DNA from: Phymatolithon calcareum
Taxonomy: Eukaryota > Rhodophyta > Florideophyceae > Hapalidiales
Length of the DNA: 64,000 nt
NCBI GenBank assembly: GCA_977006965.1
Contig: CDRMUB010000001.1
Span: forward strand, 124,001-188,000
Direction of reading: 5' to 3'
Part shown: positions 10,291 to 22,589 of the stretch, piece by piece
How positions within the stretch are numbered: the stretch's first letter is position 1
How the letters are laid out: the number at the start of each line of letters is the position of its first letter
The notes under the pieces: model-generated
The model's database searches: none
The model's input: only the letters and a program-made list of their open reading frames with translations
Told to the model about the DNA's origin: nothing
Translations under genes and position numbers: made by a program

Positions 10291-12370
10291 GCTGCTGTTT
10301 ATTTTTCCCGGTGGGGAAGAAAAATTATGAAAGGGCTCCTCTTTATCGACTACGATGCGTTGCGTCCCGGATTATTTGCATGGCATTTTACCTGCCTCTC
10401 CCGCAATTGAAAAATTTCCCATACACGTTCAAATACAGCTTCCTTGCTCACCTAAGGACTGAAATCAAAGGGGTTCGAGCTCTAGCTCTGCCTCTGTGTC
10501 TCTACTTTCCTCAACTATCTTGACGAATCTTTATTTTAGCGTCCCCAGGAAGAAATATCCCCGAATATCTCTTGTTTCTTGTTAACGTTGCCTCACTAGT
10601 GGTCCCCAGTGCCACAATGCCCACTTTACAAAGAGCATAGTATCAATTTTCTACAGGATTCTCACTACTGATATATACTTGGATTTTGTCCGATGTTGAA
10701 TGGCCAGCGTGCTCACATAGTGGTCTGATAAAGGCTTTCACTAGCCTGATGCTTTTCTCACTGCTGTATCTTCTCCTTGTCGTGCCTAAAGCTGTCCTGA
10801 GTCAGTATAATAGAGAGAAGCATACGAATCGAAAGATCTAGTGAGTAGTCAAATCAGTTTGTGTAGGGATCCTCTCAGCAAGTTATCCAACTACTCAGAA
10901 TAGAGGTTACTGGAGGTCTAACAATAAATCGACACACAGTACTTTCCAGAATATCTTCCAGGCCGAGAAAGCAGTAAAAAATGAAAATACATTCAATATC
11001 AGAAGCTTTCGGTGAGTAAAAGTAGTTTAGATGCTTGACAGGCTCAGAACTGTGTTTCGAAAAGCTGTCTTCTTCACTGCCACAACTTTGAATAAGTCTC
11101 GAAATTTGGTCAATGATCTATTACATGTCGAGTGGTAGACGCGGAGACAAGAGCAGTGTATTTTGGGCTCAAAAATAGGTTAATGAGAAAAAGAGCCTTG
11201 CATACGCCAATCTCGAGTCGGGAGAGCCTCTTTGTTTCACAAAGATCTAAGGCTCAAAATCGCTTCACATAGAAAGCTGAAACAAATCTTTACTAGATAG
11301 TTTGCAAATAGGAAATCGATAAAAGTGATGGCTCGACAGTATTGAGAAGATGAAGGCTGATATCCAACAAGCACTTCTCGCTTAGATTAGTTTCACAACG
11401 GTGGTGGAGCTGGCTGCTCTCAAACGCATTCTATATATCTGCATGAACACTTCTGACTCACTAGTGCACTTGACGTGCCCTACATACGAGCCGGAAAGAT
11501 AGTGTGTCGTAAACATTTACTACGCACTATGTCCCCGGTTCGTACTAAAGATTGAAAAGCAGCCCTGCTAGCTTGAAATCTTATTTTGGAAGCATGTAAA
11601 AAAATGAGCATATACGCCAGATGGTATTGCTTTTTGCTACAACGAATAAACTATCTGGAGGTCAATCGAGGGATATTGGAGGGGCTTTTTTTGAAAGCTG
11701 CCTCTCTATGCGGGAAAGATATCTTTGTGCGTCACCCTCCTTTCTAGTCGCACAGATCCAAGATCCGTAGTTGTACAGAGAACAGAAGACTGTGCTGAAA
11801 AAGCTGTATGTGGATGACACTAGTGCCTCGTGCTTCGGATGGCTTTCTCAATCATTAATTGTAAACCATCCAAAGCTTATACGCTCATCTTTGATCTTTT
11901 TCCGAGGAGACCCTCCCAGGACATGATTAGAAGGGTGTCATAATCTGTCTGGGTGCCAGACTTGCAGAAGAAGGCTTTACGCCTAAAAAGCTCATATGAT
12001 CTACACACTTTTGATGAGACGTGGCACAATCCGTGACAATTTTCTGTCCATTCGGTGGCGAAATATCTGCAAATGGGAGATCCTTCCCACTCTATCTTGA
12101 AACACTTTCAGCGTAATGGAGCCTTTTCATGCGCACTAAGCAGTCAAAAAGCTGTTAGGAGCTTCTGCTGTGCATTTGAACGTGTCAAAAATATTTCTTG
12201 CATTTAGTTTGGATTTTCTTCATTCCTACTCACGTGAATGACGAGATCTACCGCCAGGTGTGTTCCCAATCTCATAGGTCGACATTGCCGTTAGTAAAGC
12301 AATTAAACAATTCAATTGCTCAGTAAGGTTGTCAGCAACTCGGATGGCAATTTGAATACTTCCTGCAATA
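10291..12370. other. No recognisable gene
   Basis: Only short open frames without recognisable domains on either strand. I found no match to the repeat families of the window. The interval 9773-10032 is likewise blank. Confidence 0.5.
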
Positions 12371-12581
12371 GTCAAGTTAACTGCGCTATGTATACAGAAC
12401 TTTCGTCTTCTCCAATAGCCTGTACAACGAGCTTCTTTACAGTGTGCCCGTCCCAATACCAGCGGTTGTCTTTGAGGAAAAGCATCGATTGGAACACAAT
12501 AGGAGACGTACCTTTGCTGTGATCAAGCAACGAAGGACCATACTTCAGAAACATGCTCGCAAACCCATTCCGAACTTGCAA
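12226..12581 (-). pseudogene. Unrecognised coding-like fragment
   Basis: On the minus strand the frame from 12581 reads as a plausible protein (QVRNGFASMFLKYG, then FLKDNRWYWDGHTVKKLVVQ) and continues past one stop. I do not recognise the family. A stretch of about 35 bases (CATACTTCAGAAACATG followed by TCGCAAACCCATTCC) also occurs at 55.43 kb, which suggests it belongs to a dispersed element. No function is proposed. Confidence 0.25.
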
Positions 12582-12651
12582 GATAAGGTTCGACAGGCTG
12601 GATTAGTACTGAGGTGAGGGATCACTCGGGAATCCCCTTTGTCCTTCGTTT

Positions 12652-12706
12652 TAAGCGCGTCCGTTTTGCATACGGAAGGTCGGGGGTTCAATCCCCCCAT
12701 GGTCCA
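12652..12706 (+). tRNA. 3' half of a tRNA-Ala (anticodon TGC), 5' half missing
   Basis: The anticodon arm is perfect: stem TCCGT (12660-12664), seven-base loop with anticodon TGC at 12667-12669, stem ACGGA (12672-12676). A five-base variable loop (AGGTC) follows. The T arm has five G-C pairs (12682-12686 with 12694-12698) around TTCAATC. Then come the 3' acceptor strand ATGGTCC (12699-12705) and discriminator A. The 5' acceptor strand (GGACCAT) and D arm are not at the expected distance upstream. It is therefore a truncated tRNA gene or tRNA-derived fragment, not a complete tRNA. Confidence 0.7.
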
Positions 12707-12709
12707 ATG

Positions 12710-13640
12710 AATCTTTACTCTTACTCTTCAAGAGAGGCCTTGGGAGCTTTTAAAATAAATCAACACATATCCCCCCTGTGATCAAGCAAAATATACTTAG
12801 CCATGGACCAAAGACGTTCCACATCGGCAAACAACCGTATATGAAATCGGAACTCATGTAGTTCCGTGCCCCTCGTAGTCTGACATTCGGTTTCTTTTTC
12901 TTGCGGCGTTGAGCCATAGGTCTCGGCTCCTACGGACCAGGCGTATCATTTTCAGGCCTGTTTTCTCTCTGTCGCAGTATCAGCCTTTTACATGCTTGTT
13001 TTGCGTCGTCAGACATGGAGCTCGCTTCCCCACGTTGAATAACCACACTTGTTTCAAATGTCCAATCTTGAGTAGTTCAAGGTTCAGGGGCGATGTAGAA
13101 ACGATCAAATGGAATGTTTAATTCAAGAACGTTATAACTTACATCTCAAAATTGGAGCATACGCACACGTAAAAGAAAGCACCGCACTTTTTAAAATTTC
13201 CAGAAACGGCGGCATCTTCTTGCCCTCGACAATTTCTTCCGATGTTTCCAGTTCTCAAAGAAGCGAATGGCACGACGGGTTTCAGTAAACAGAAAGCAAC
13301 TCCCTGCGTCTGATCTCTCGCGCTCCAAGAGAGTTTTCTCACCGACACTGAAGACGAGATTCTACGTCGCGCTACTAGAAGTCCTCGCTCAACCCTCTCG
13401 ACTATGACGTACTATCCATCTCCAGCTTCATCCACAATGCATAGATCTTTTCCTCGCCTTTATATTAAATTCAACTGGTTTCACAAATGTGATCACCACT
13501 AGAGAGGACGGCCATCGTCTCCAAAGCATTCTGCGGGTACATTTGGCTCTCAAACGAGAATAAATCATTTTTTCAAGCCGTGCTATCTCCTTTGGGTGAC
13601 ATAACATGCTCTTAGCGAGATTTTCTCGCACATTTCTATG
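12710..13640. other. No recognisable gene
   Basis: Short open frames only. An AATAAA-like string inside GCTTTTAAAATAAATC near 12750 resembles the ends of sequences at 21.06 and 50.18 kb and may be an old polyadenylation region. Nothing else is identifiable. Confidence 0.4.
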
Positions 13641-14560
13641 TTTCTTCTAGGCCTAGAGACAATATTTCAAACCACTATTTCTCCTCATTCACTTCGAGCC
13701 CGCTATGCAAAACAATTTTCTGCGTTCCACAAAGAATTGCGTCACTTTCTGGGTTTTGCGTCAGGCAAGAAACAATTCTTCCACAGTGCCAGCACGCCAA
13801 GTCTCCATCTACATCCACTATGGATACGAAACACTTTTGTCTGGTCCATTCCTATGCAAATAGCGCCCATCCGCTCCTGAGAAACTGTTTCTCTGGGTTT
13901 CTGTCTAGGTCAGAATTCCTGTTTTTCATAGACTTCCATCTCGCTCCGTTTCCTCCACTCCCAGATCCATACAAGAACGCTCTCACAGTTCGATATATAT
14001 GTATAATATTTTCTATAGGCTTGCGCATCGGCTCTGAGAGGAGATTCAATCATTCTTTTATTTTCGCCCTGATTCAGGAACTAATTTTCGACGAAAATAC
14101 GTGTTCTGTGGGAACCAGCTCTCCTGATTTTATTCCAGTGGACATATTTTGTCAGCTATTCCTGCACTAAAATCAGACAATTTTTTCTTTTAGTGTTCGT
14201 CGTAAAAGTGTTTTCTCTTATGCAATCCCCCTTAATGGCTCCTCTCCCCATCTAGTATTTCTTATTTCCCTTGTTCTATCCCTACGCACACTATCCCCTG
14301 TAAACTATTCTCCGCTTTTGTCTCGCCAGAACGAGCCCACTTACCCTCTCTTCTCGTCTTCCCCACCACAGTGCAAAATCTTCTCTCGCTTTAATGATGC
14401 CCCTTCCGGCCTCAAGTCCCGAACATATCAATTGCAATCAAACCATATCAAATTTTATTCTAATCGCATCACTACTTCGCTACCAACGCTCTGCACCGGA
14501 ATTGCCCTTCTTTCCTGCGTATTGTCCTCTGCTCTTGTGCAACCCTCACGTCCCCTCACG
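13640..14560 (+). other. Pyrimidine-rich stretch
   Basis: The plus strand is strongly enriched in C and T for about 900 bases, so the minus strand is purine-rich. This can reflect old coding sequence on the minus strand, but that strand is interrupted by stops and shows no domain I recognise. No simple tandem repeat is apparent. Confidence 0.4.
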
Positions 14561-14799
14561 TCTGCAAAGGTTTCAGCATCTCGCCATGCATTCCATGCAC
14601 CGTCAACATTCCGATTACCGTAGGCTGGCCCTGCACGTTCTCGATACTCTACGGCAAAGAAATCTCCTTCCTGCGTTAGATCGATAGCGCACATTAACCC
14701 GACGTTCAAGCCATGTAATGTGGAAGCAATTCGTAAAAAGCTTTCATCGCAGAACTTTCTCCCAGCCCCATCGCTCAACTTAATTCCTGCTATGGACAT
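14455..14799 (-). CDS. Unrecognised ORF, 114 codons
   Basis: Open frame on the minus strand from an ATG at 14799. Its sequence looks protein-like: LHGLNVGLMCAIDLTQEGDF, VEYRERAGPAYGNRNVDGAW, and a highly charged C terminus with TRAEDNTQERRA. I cannot assign a family. The ORF at 15053-15289 on the same strand could be an upstream piece of the same gene, but no convincing splice junction joins them in frame. It is either a fragment of an old element or a small unknown gene. Confidence 0.3.
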   Translation of the reverse strand: MSIAGIKLSDGAGRKFCDESFLRIASTLHGLNVGLMCAIDLTQEGDFFAVEYRERAGPAYGNRNVDGAWNAWRDAETFADVRGREGCTRAEDNTQERRAIPVQSVGSEVVMRLE

Positions 14800-15052
14800 C
14801 GCTTACGCAATGGACGCTCAATTTCTGCAAAATCTAAGGCTTTAGGCTCGTGTCGTCATGAATAAAGACTGGAAAGTGGGAAAAAAGGATTTAGAATCTC
14901 AATAGATAGGTAATATTCTAGAAATAAACTAAATTTAGAATCACGAGCGTCAAAGTGAGTTATTTACATCTCTTACACTGCAGATGTGTTTGCGGAGGGA
15001 GAATCGATTCGATCAAAGCGCTACAATAGATCAGCTCGAATTTCTTTCGTGA

Positions 15053-15289
15053 TTAAACTTCGATGGTCATAGCTAGAGTGCGGTCAGGCTGTCGAAGCGC
15101 AAGAAGCTCTCTGAGAGAGTACATTTCTCCTACGTCCAGTGGTTCATTCGGAAAAAGAGCTACTGCTAACCTCCCATAAATGCTTTGTATACCTCGAGCT
15201 AATGTAGAGCCGTTTATACAGCCCACAGAGATGGGAAAATGATGGATAGCCGTTTCTATAAGGCATTTTAAGTCGATTGTTCGCTGCAA
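15053..15289 (-). CDS. Unrecognised ORF, 78 codons
   Basis: Minus-strand frame with protein-like composition (HHFPISVGCINGSTLARGIQ, then LFPNEPLDVGEMYSLRELLA). It has no match to any family I know. Possibly the upstream neighbour of the 14455-14799 ORF, separated by about 250 AT-rich bases with stops. Confidence 0.25.
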   Translation of the reverse strand: MQRTIDLKCLIETAIHHFPISVGCINGSTLARGIQSIYGRLAVALFPNEPLDVGEMYSLRELLALRQPDRTLAMTIEV

Positions 15290-18200
15290 TGCTCAGTTAG
15301 TTTCTCTGTGTAGTGATTTCCGCATTGGGTGCTACCCGAATCCATCTATCGCAAGGCGCGATACTTGACTAACTATATGAGCCTGTGGCAAGCTTGGACT
15401 TTCTGGACTGGTGTGTCGCTCACCTAAGGAGGCGCATGTGTGACGGCAACCTCCCTCTTTGCTCCGCTCTCGAGGCGTGTGTTTTGGAAGGATAACGTTC
15501 CCTTCGACCGGCGACACCAGGAATTACTCATCAAGGTTCGAAGTAGACGTCGATTAAAAAGTAGCCCCTCTCTCTAAACCATCAATTTGTGGTCGGTCAT
15601 TTGAAGTTCTGCTTTGGAGATCCAACTGGTCTGCCACAGAAATTTGCTCTGTCGCGAAGACTGGCGACCACTACAGTAATCGAGGTCGGTTCACCTTCCG
15701 TGCGAAGTGTCACCTGTCGTGAGTGCGCCAACGGAATCTCTTCGTCTTCAAGACTTCTGGCGTCAGTGGGTGAAAGCATAGGCCAACGCGCCGAGTTGTT
15801 CGTTCAAAGCCGCTGCGAACTCAGCGCAGAAGCCGAAGGTGGCACAAGGCGCAGACGTTTGTAATGGAGCAACAAGATACCGTCGAAATGCCATCTTCTA
15901 CCAGCGCGGTAGTAAGCCATGCGCGTAGCGATCGCCATTCTTCCCGTCCATTGTCATGCACACCAGAAAACATTGCTTTTTCGTCCATTCGGAGATATTG
16001 CAGATACGATATGCCCATACTGGAGCGATACTTCTTTTCTCGCGATATCAAAAACTTTAAACTTTTGGAGAAAAAGTAATTCTGAATATTCTCATTCGGA
16101 CGGTACGTTAAATCCTCGATAAATCATAAGTTCATCTCAACACGTGTACCTTACGAGATCATTGCATCATCAATCTTTGCTAACAAATCGGAGATCCAGA
16201 CTTCTTGAGGTCTGCTCAGGTCGCCGCGATGATCCTGGAAGTTTTTAAAAGCATTGTGGGTAGCTGCGCCCTAGCTCTTTGGGAATGACGCCCGAGGGCA
16301 ACCTTAATTTAGTGCGAATTGTTTACAGTATTCATGTGAGGATACGGACAATGAAAAGGAGCAAAAATATAACCAAAATTAAAGGTATACGGCGTGACTG
16401 CCAGCGGAATGTACTCAGAAATTCGGGGATTTCAAAAATTATTAACTATGGCTACATTTACCCAGATACCGTATTCGTGGAGCACAAGTTCATACTCAAA
16501 ATCGAGTATATTCGAAAATTATCGAGGATTGACTGTACTATGGATATCACATTAGAAGGGGAATTTTTCTCGAGAAACCAAAACATTTAATAGCATAATG
16601 TGAAACTTTCAGATACGTCTTAGAGAATATTGGGACCAATTTCATCATCTCATTGGTCTTTTTCCGCTATTTGCCATTTTCTGATTCAATATGTACCAAT
16701 GAGAGCCTGCTTTCAATGTGTGTATCTCAATGCTAAAGAATCTCCGCACCGTTGTGTCTAGTTCCAGGCAAGAGGGTGGTGAAGAACAAACGAGCGCCTG
16801 CGATGATACAAACGGGCGAAATGCTGATAAATCAATGTGACAAAGTAAAAAGGATTGGGTTAGCTTTCGTACTCTTGGAATTGAATGTGCTTGCCGTGGA
16901 TTGACGACTCGATGGCGCTCACAATGTATTGCGTACGTGATGACAGCGCAGATCACTTGACTTGATCTTGAATCATTGCTTCATAGCTCGGTTCTGGTTC
17001 GATGGACATAAAATTTTAGAAACGAAGAAGAAAGGAAATTTTAAAGTTACCAGCGCTTCTGCTGCCGCTTGGGGCAGCTTTTCTACGGCTGTGGCTGAAA
17101 ATTGTCTATGAAAGAGTTTCTTCTCTTGTGGATGTACACGACATGAGTTTTTAGGGGTACAATCCCAAGTTGTATTACATAGTATGGGAAAACTTCGCCG
17201 TTAGAGCTTCATGCATTCTGCAGAAAGTACGATGAACGAGGAGGCGAACTTTTTTTTCCCTTAGCCATTATCACAGAAGGTTCAAGAGGCAGATAATTGA
17301 ATCTTTTCTCATTGATACAACCTTAGACGCCCAAAGACCGTCAGGAGAACTGAGGGGAAAGTGTCCTTAGTCAAAACTTATGTTCTCAAAAGCCCGATTC
17401 CTCTTCCTCTGAATGAGTGGCTCGAAACGTTGGCTTTTATAGCCTTGTACAATGCCCTAAATCTATCAATTTTCTTGTCCATGCAATCCGGAATATTTCC
17501 TTGATTGCGTATGTAAATGCCCCGTAATTATGGGCTACCTCTTAAGTGTTGCCTCTGCACCGTGCTTTTTGCGAACGCTTGGTATAGCCCCATATGTACA
17601 CAACGACAACACCTTCTCTGGATACTTATGCGGATTGTGAGCACGAAGGAGAGGAACATACTCACCATGCTGTACGGGAAATCTGACACTGAAAAGATAA
17701 ATAACTTTTCAAGGCAAAAAAGTATCTCTTGAGCAATTGAATGGAGTTAATACAGTTCATCGTATGAGGGTAAAGCCATTGTGCAAGGAATTGCATTGTG
17801 CTCAATTGTCCTTTTATTTTTGACCAGTGGTACGCAGGAAGGGTTTCGTTCTGATATAACTGAACACCAATTCTTCTGAACCTTATCTTCAATAAGAGCC
17901 GTGCTATTACAACTGTGAAATGGTAGCTGACATAAAGAGAAAATTTTGAGACAGTTACCGCAAGGAGGAGACAGGTCATAAATATAGAGACTGCCTTACA
18001 AGCGATATTGTAGGTGATACATGCCGGATATTGAAATCTTTTTAAAGATTTGAATATTCGGCATGCATCATCTACTAGTATTAAGAAAGCTGAAGCACTC
18101 TATTCGATTCCAGCTCATCGTTCCCGTTCGGCTGCACCATTCAGTGAGCCCGATATGTCCCTCTCTGCAGCTCAACACTTCTCTTTCTAGTCCTTTCTAC

Positions 18201-19590
18201 TCCGTCATCAGCCACAATCAACTGTAGTGTTCGACGCAACTTCCTCCAAAAACAATCCCTTGCTAAAGCGCAGCCTATGCAGCAGCGCACAGCGCCGCTG
18301 CAAAGAGATGGAACCTTTTTCACACCCGAAATCACACTCTGCACAATTCTCGTCCTTCAGTATTGGGGTTTTCAGAAGCTGCTGTCAAAAAAATTTACAT
18401 CCTTGAGCTATCAGTAGACCGCATAGAATCGTGCGGTCCTACAAAGCTACTCAAGGCCTTTGCCCTCGCTACGCCACCGAAAAACTCCAACCCCACGTCG
18501 GGAAGATTCATCCGAACTTCAGGGACGGCTCTAGTCGCGCATACCCGTGGAGCAGAATGCACCTTTTTGGGTCAAACTCGAACCATCTCGCGCATTTATT
18601 CTTTGAGTTTTTTCGCAGCGTCTTTGTGAAAATACTTGCAGCACTTGCGTAACTCGATTTTCTCCAAAGATATTCGGCTGGATGGGGAGAACATAAAACA
18701 GCACGGTGCAGTCCTCGAGCTTCGAGCTCGTACCACAGCTCCTTACAAGAAGAAGGTTCCGCTCGTGGTCAGGCTAGACGATATCAAGTTCCTTTTGCGA
18801 TGATTAGTCGCAAGAGCCCTTCAAGACGTAGAATTGAGTGCCCGAGAAAGGGCCTCTAGAGCTGCTTCAGATTTTATCGAAGATTCTTTGTCTTTCTGAA
18901 GAGCTTCTGATTGCGACTGTGGACGATAAACTCACGTTTGGCAATGAAGATGGGCGAACATGAGTACTGTAAGCAGTACTCGGAGATCTCGATACAAAGG
19001 TCAGAAGATGAGCACGGCAAACAGACGAGCAATCTTTAAGAAATTCACAGAAGATCTATCTACGTCAACACCAACAGACTTTCCGAAGAGTATAAGAAAT
19101 CAAATTCGAATGAAGAAGAGAAGATTCCATACGGGTTTCTGCGAAGAGAGCCGCTGGATCCGGCTGGAACGGCAGCTCACCTGACGGAGGATCTCAGAAA
19201 CCCCCAAGGACAGCCATACAGCCGAGGATTTTTCAAGTCACACGCGCACCAGAACGAAAACTAGAGAGAGCTCTAAGACGCGTCCCAAGGCGAAAGGCAG
19301 AAGGTTCAGTTGAGATATTTTCTAAAGCACTGCAAATGAGCCTAGAGTAAAGCTACTTTTTCTGTTCAAGATTATTTAGCCCGATAGACTTCCGAAGATA
19401 TGGGAAAGGCTTCCTTTGACGTTACCTACCTTTTTGTAGCTCACGAAACGTCCACCAGAATGGCGGACGTGAAAAATCAGGACTCGAAGTAATCTTATGT
19501 CAGTGTTTTACGCGATTCTTGGTGCTTCGACTCGACCGCTTTTTGACGTGCCTTCTGCGAATCAGCACAGGCCTTCTTCGTTCCCCATGC
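15290..19590. other. No recognisable gene
   Basis: Several short frames on both strands (for example 15589-15864 + and 17662-17979 -), none with a recognisable motif. The stretch 18650-19350 is rich in Arg, Lys and Ser codons and may be an early part of a LINE, because LINE pieces follow directly, but I cannot show this. Confidence 0.4.
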
Positions 19591-19596
19591 ATTCTA

Positions 19597-19887
19597 TTAC
19601 TGTCTTCCTAAATAGTAAGAGAACAAATTGCGCCTTCTCTGCTTCCAGTCGTTTTTCTCCTTCGAGGTCGTACCCTTATTGCGTGCGTTCAAGGGTCTCC
19701 ATATGTTCTCTGTCTCTTGTACCGAATTCTTCTGCCATACGTTTTGTTGACAACTGTGGGAATCATCCACAGGGATACTGCTGCGCGAGTTGTCCACCTT
19801 GGAGAAGTTGAGGATTGCTGGCAATTCTATTGTCTTCTCGTATGCTATCTTCCTTTTCCGCTTCGATTCTAGACGGTCTCCTTCCAT
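19597..19887 (-). pseudogene. LINE-like retrotransposon, 3' end fragment
   Basis: The minus-strand frame starts with EGDRLESKRKRKIAYEKT. This matches the C-terminal EGDRLESKRKRKIPYDKT of the LINE piece at 44.79-45.30 kb. It is thus a fragment of the same non-LTR element in opposite orientation to its neighbour at 20.0 kb. The rest of the 96 codons matches nothing I know. Confidence 0.5.
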
Positions 19888-20004
19888 TGTTAGAAATTTA
19901 GATCGAAATGTTTCTGAAGAGTGCTTTGTTTGGATATGCTATAGTAAAGCTACTGCTTTCTGCTGGTAACGATCATGAAAGTCGGCCAGCTCGGTGATTA
20001 ACCT

Positions 20005-20600
20005 GAGGACTGGAATCACGAACTGGAGGTCCCAATATTTAGGAAAGGAGACCGAAACTCCCAGAAAAGCTACAGACCGATTTTGCTATTGTCGCACGCT
20101 TGCAAAATATTCGAATCCGCAGTGCATACAGTAAACCGGAAGTTAAATTTCTTCCACAGATCACAAATGAGACTCCAACCTCGAAATGACACAGAAAGAG
20201 CCCTCCTCCGTTCTACAAAAGTCGTAAAACAAGATAGAAAGACTAAATCTGTACTTGAGTTGAAGTCAAAATGCGATCGGGTACCTCGGCAGGAGCTAAT
20301 GCGACCGTGGGCATCAGAAGTACAAGAAGCTATCAGTGAAGTAAAAAGGATATTCTTCTTCCAAGTTTTCGGAGATATTGCAAGGGGAAGGATCTTGCGG
20401 CTCAGGCTGCTCTGTAGAATCCAAGCACCATTACACAGGAGAGAAATCCTTGCTTTCGGTATGCTGAGAAGATCAAAGGCAAGAAAGCTGGCTATTTTGT
20501 CTAAACCAAGAGAAGAGCGTAACTTCATGCAGTTACAGTGGGCAAGTCGAGATATTGCCTCTATAGAGAAAAATGAACAATTTGTGGCCCCCCTTTAAGC
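20005..20600 (+). pseudogene. LINE-like retrotransposon fragment, RT start joined to C terminus
   Basis: The sequence begins with a typical non-LTR RT entry motif (RKGDRNSQKSYRPILLLSHA, 20025-20095) and continues KIFESAVHTVNRKLNFFH. About 60 codons later it jumps to the post-RT region (EVQEAISEVKRIFFFQVFGD, then RLRLLCRIQAPLHRREILAF). The central RT, including the catalytic aspartates, is missing, so this is an internal deletion derivative. The C-terminal part closely matches the fragment at 44.79-45.30 kb. The open frame runs 20083-20598. Confidence 0.65.
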
Positions 20601-21350
20601 ATTTGTAAGAAGAAAAAAACACAGACCAACTCAAAAGACTCCTTTTCGCCGAAAAAGGCGAACGACTCGAATCGAGAAGAAAGATAAAAATCCCGTAAGA
20701 TAAACCAGACGTCATCCCAGCTATCTTCAGGTTTGCGAACGTGCGACATCGACAGCTGGCCATCAAATGCTCCAGCGGAAGGTTCCGTCAAGTGAGCACG
20801 ACGTTAATATCAGAAAGTTTTGGGACGGTTGCAGAACATCACCTGGAGACCCTGCGCAAAAACCTAACAAAGAATGAACTGGACCCTGAGTAAATGCTGA
20901 GAACGGAGAAGGCACTATACTCCCTACTATTCTATAGTGTCACCATAAATGAGAATACGGAACACGTCGAGTCCCTGTGTTAGGGACTAGGCGACAACGT
21001 AGAATGTACAAGTAACGAAAAGCCGCCCCCGTGCAGTCTTAGGAGTGTAGCTGCGGGCTTTAAATAAACAACTAATAAGTTGCCTAAAAATGAGCTAATG
21101 CGAGAAATTTATCTCAGATAATCAAACGTGGCATAGTTGGCTTGCTCTCGCTACAGAGGACCCTTCTCACGGTATGCAACTCTCTCTTTGGAAACAGCAG
21201 AAATAGTTTAGCTTGCAGTGAGAATCAGATCTGCCGCTGAGGGCTGCAAAAATACAAATTTTCAATTTCCCTTCTGAGTTGCAGAATTCCTCAAGCTTTA
21301 CTAAAGACTCCGAAACATTTCATGTTCGCAGGTCTCTGAAAGAAACTCAC
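20601..21350. other. No recognisable gene
   Basis: Lies between two LINE fragments and is probably LINE-derived 3' sequence. A GGGCTTTAAATAAA string near 21055 may be a polyadenylation region. No protein motif is readable. Confidence 0.35.
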
Positions 21351-21399
21351 CAATTTTGCTGTGTTTAAATAACGAGATGGGAGAGGTGAAGGGAATGAC

Positions 21400-22098
21400 C
21401 GTCTTCCTTCCTCCAAATCCCGCAGGGCTCTGCCCTGCATCCCTGTTCTTACAACATGTTCATGGACACGTTCGCCTCGAAAGCCATGGGAGTGGCACCG
21501 TGCTTATCAACGTACCCGGTAATCCTGTTCGCAGATGACGTGCAGCTACAAGCTAAAAACTCGGATGGATGCGGCGAGAAGCTGTGAAAGAGGAAATGGA
21601 ATGTCGTGAAATACCAAAAAAGAAAACACAAAGCTCTAATATACCCTGGCCTGTTCCAGCGAGAACTTAGACTTGCGGGTTCAGAGCTCCACGAAACCCG
21701 CCGACTGGAATACCTCCGTACAATGGTCGATAATATAGGAGTAACCGACCAGGCCACACTGAAACGACTCTCCAAAGCGAGAGGTACACTCTTCGCCCTC
21801 TGGGATGTTTGCGTCACAAATGAAAGGACTGACGACAAGAAAATGCATATCCATATATAAGGACTTGCTCCAATGTCGATGGGAATATGCACTGCACCTA
21901 ACGACGTGTTTGAAATCCATTCAAGCGCACGTGGATCAGGTAGACGAAATGTTTTACTCCTTAGTATTTGGTCATTTTCCTAAGCGGAATAACGATCGAA
22001 TGCGAACGCTATGCAGAATCACACCGCCTGACCTGAGACGCAAGATATTAGGAGAACACTTTGCGCCGCGACTCATGCAAGCAAAGCGGAACCTGTAA
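21400..22098 (+). pseudogene. LINE-like retrotransposon fragment with intact FADD box
   Basis: In one frame the sequence reads IPQGSALHP (21417-21443), the non-LTR RT motif before the active site, then VILFADDVQLQAKNSD, with the catalytic FADD at 21528-21539. A single in-frame TGA at 21585 interrupts it, after which the same frame continues (KRKWNVVKYQKRKHKALIY). A frameshift near 21805-21860 leads to the C-terminal region (SIYKDLLQCRWEYALHLT, then RTLCRITPPDLRRKILGEHF). This is the best preserved RT core among the LINE pieces. It belongs to a different subfamily from the 20.0 and 44.8 kb copies, judging by many differences. Confidence 0.65.
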
Positions 22099-22099
22099 A

Positions 22100-22560
22100 G
22101 AAGCAAGGACTAAGAGTGCAAGGATCAGCACAGACGTATATTCGATACCTCTAAGAACACGAGCTGTTGAACAAGTCAGCGAAGAGGGCCGTGGATGGAA
22201 AGGTCACTCAAAAGGATGAGTAACTGCGAATGTATTCGGCAGGGAGTGAGACAGAGAAGAACAAAAAACGCAAAATCGCTGTTGATAGGAGCGAGAATCC
22301 AAACCCCGTAGTCGGTTTGCTTCAGAAGGAAAGGGCTGTTGTTCAGATTACTTCCGAGAAACTACTAAATCAGGACTGACCGGCCCAAGAACTAGATAAG
22401 CTCAGTTTCATACTCCAGCGCGGGCAGCTTGTCCGCCCCGGCCCAATCGTCTTCATCGATGAGGCTCTCGAATGCGTGACTTTGGCAGTGGCTTGGTTAT
22501 GTACATCAAAAAGCTGAGAAACGAGAACGGCGCAGGATAAGTGCTTACGCATGTACCGCG
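22100..22560. other. Unrecognised stretch after LINE fragment
   Basis: Contains a coding-like plus-strand segment (QRGQLVRPGPIVFIDEALEC near 22410-22475) with stops around it. I cannot assign it. It may be downstream LINE sequence. Confidence 0.3.
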
Positions 22561-22589
22561 CCTCCTGGCATGAGAAGCTACGCTATGCT

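Noticed and set aside
12535-12541. GGACCAT about 110 bases before the tRNA-Ala 3' half, as a possible separated 5' acceptor strand
   Set aside because: The bases after it do not form a D arm, and almost the same 35-base stretch occurs at 55.43 kb in a context without a tRNA, so the match is most likely chance.
13640-14560. A protein gene on the plus strand of the pyrimidine-rich stretch
   Set aside because: The long plus-strand frames there have Ser/Pro/Leu/Phe-rich composition expected from any C/T-rich DNA and no domain.
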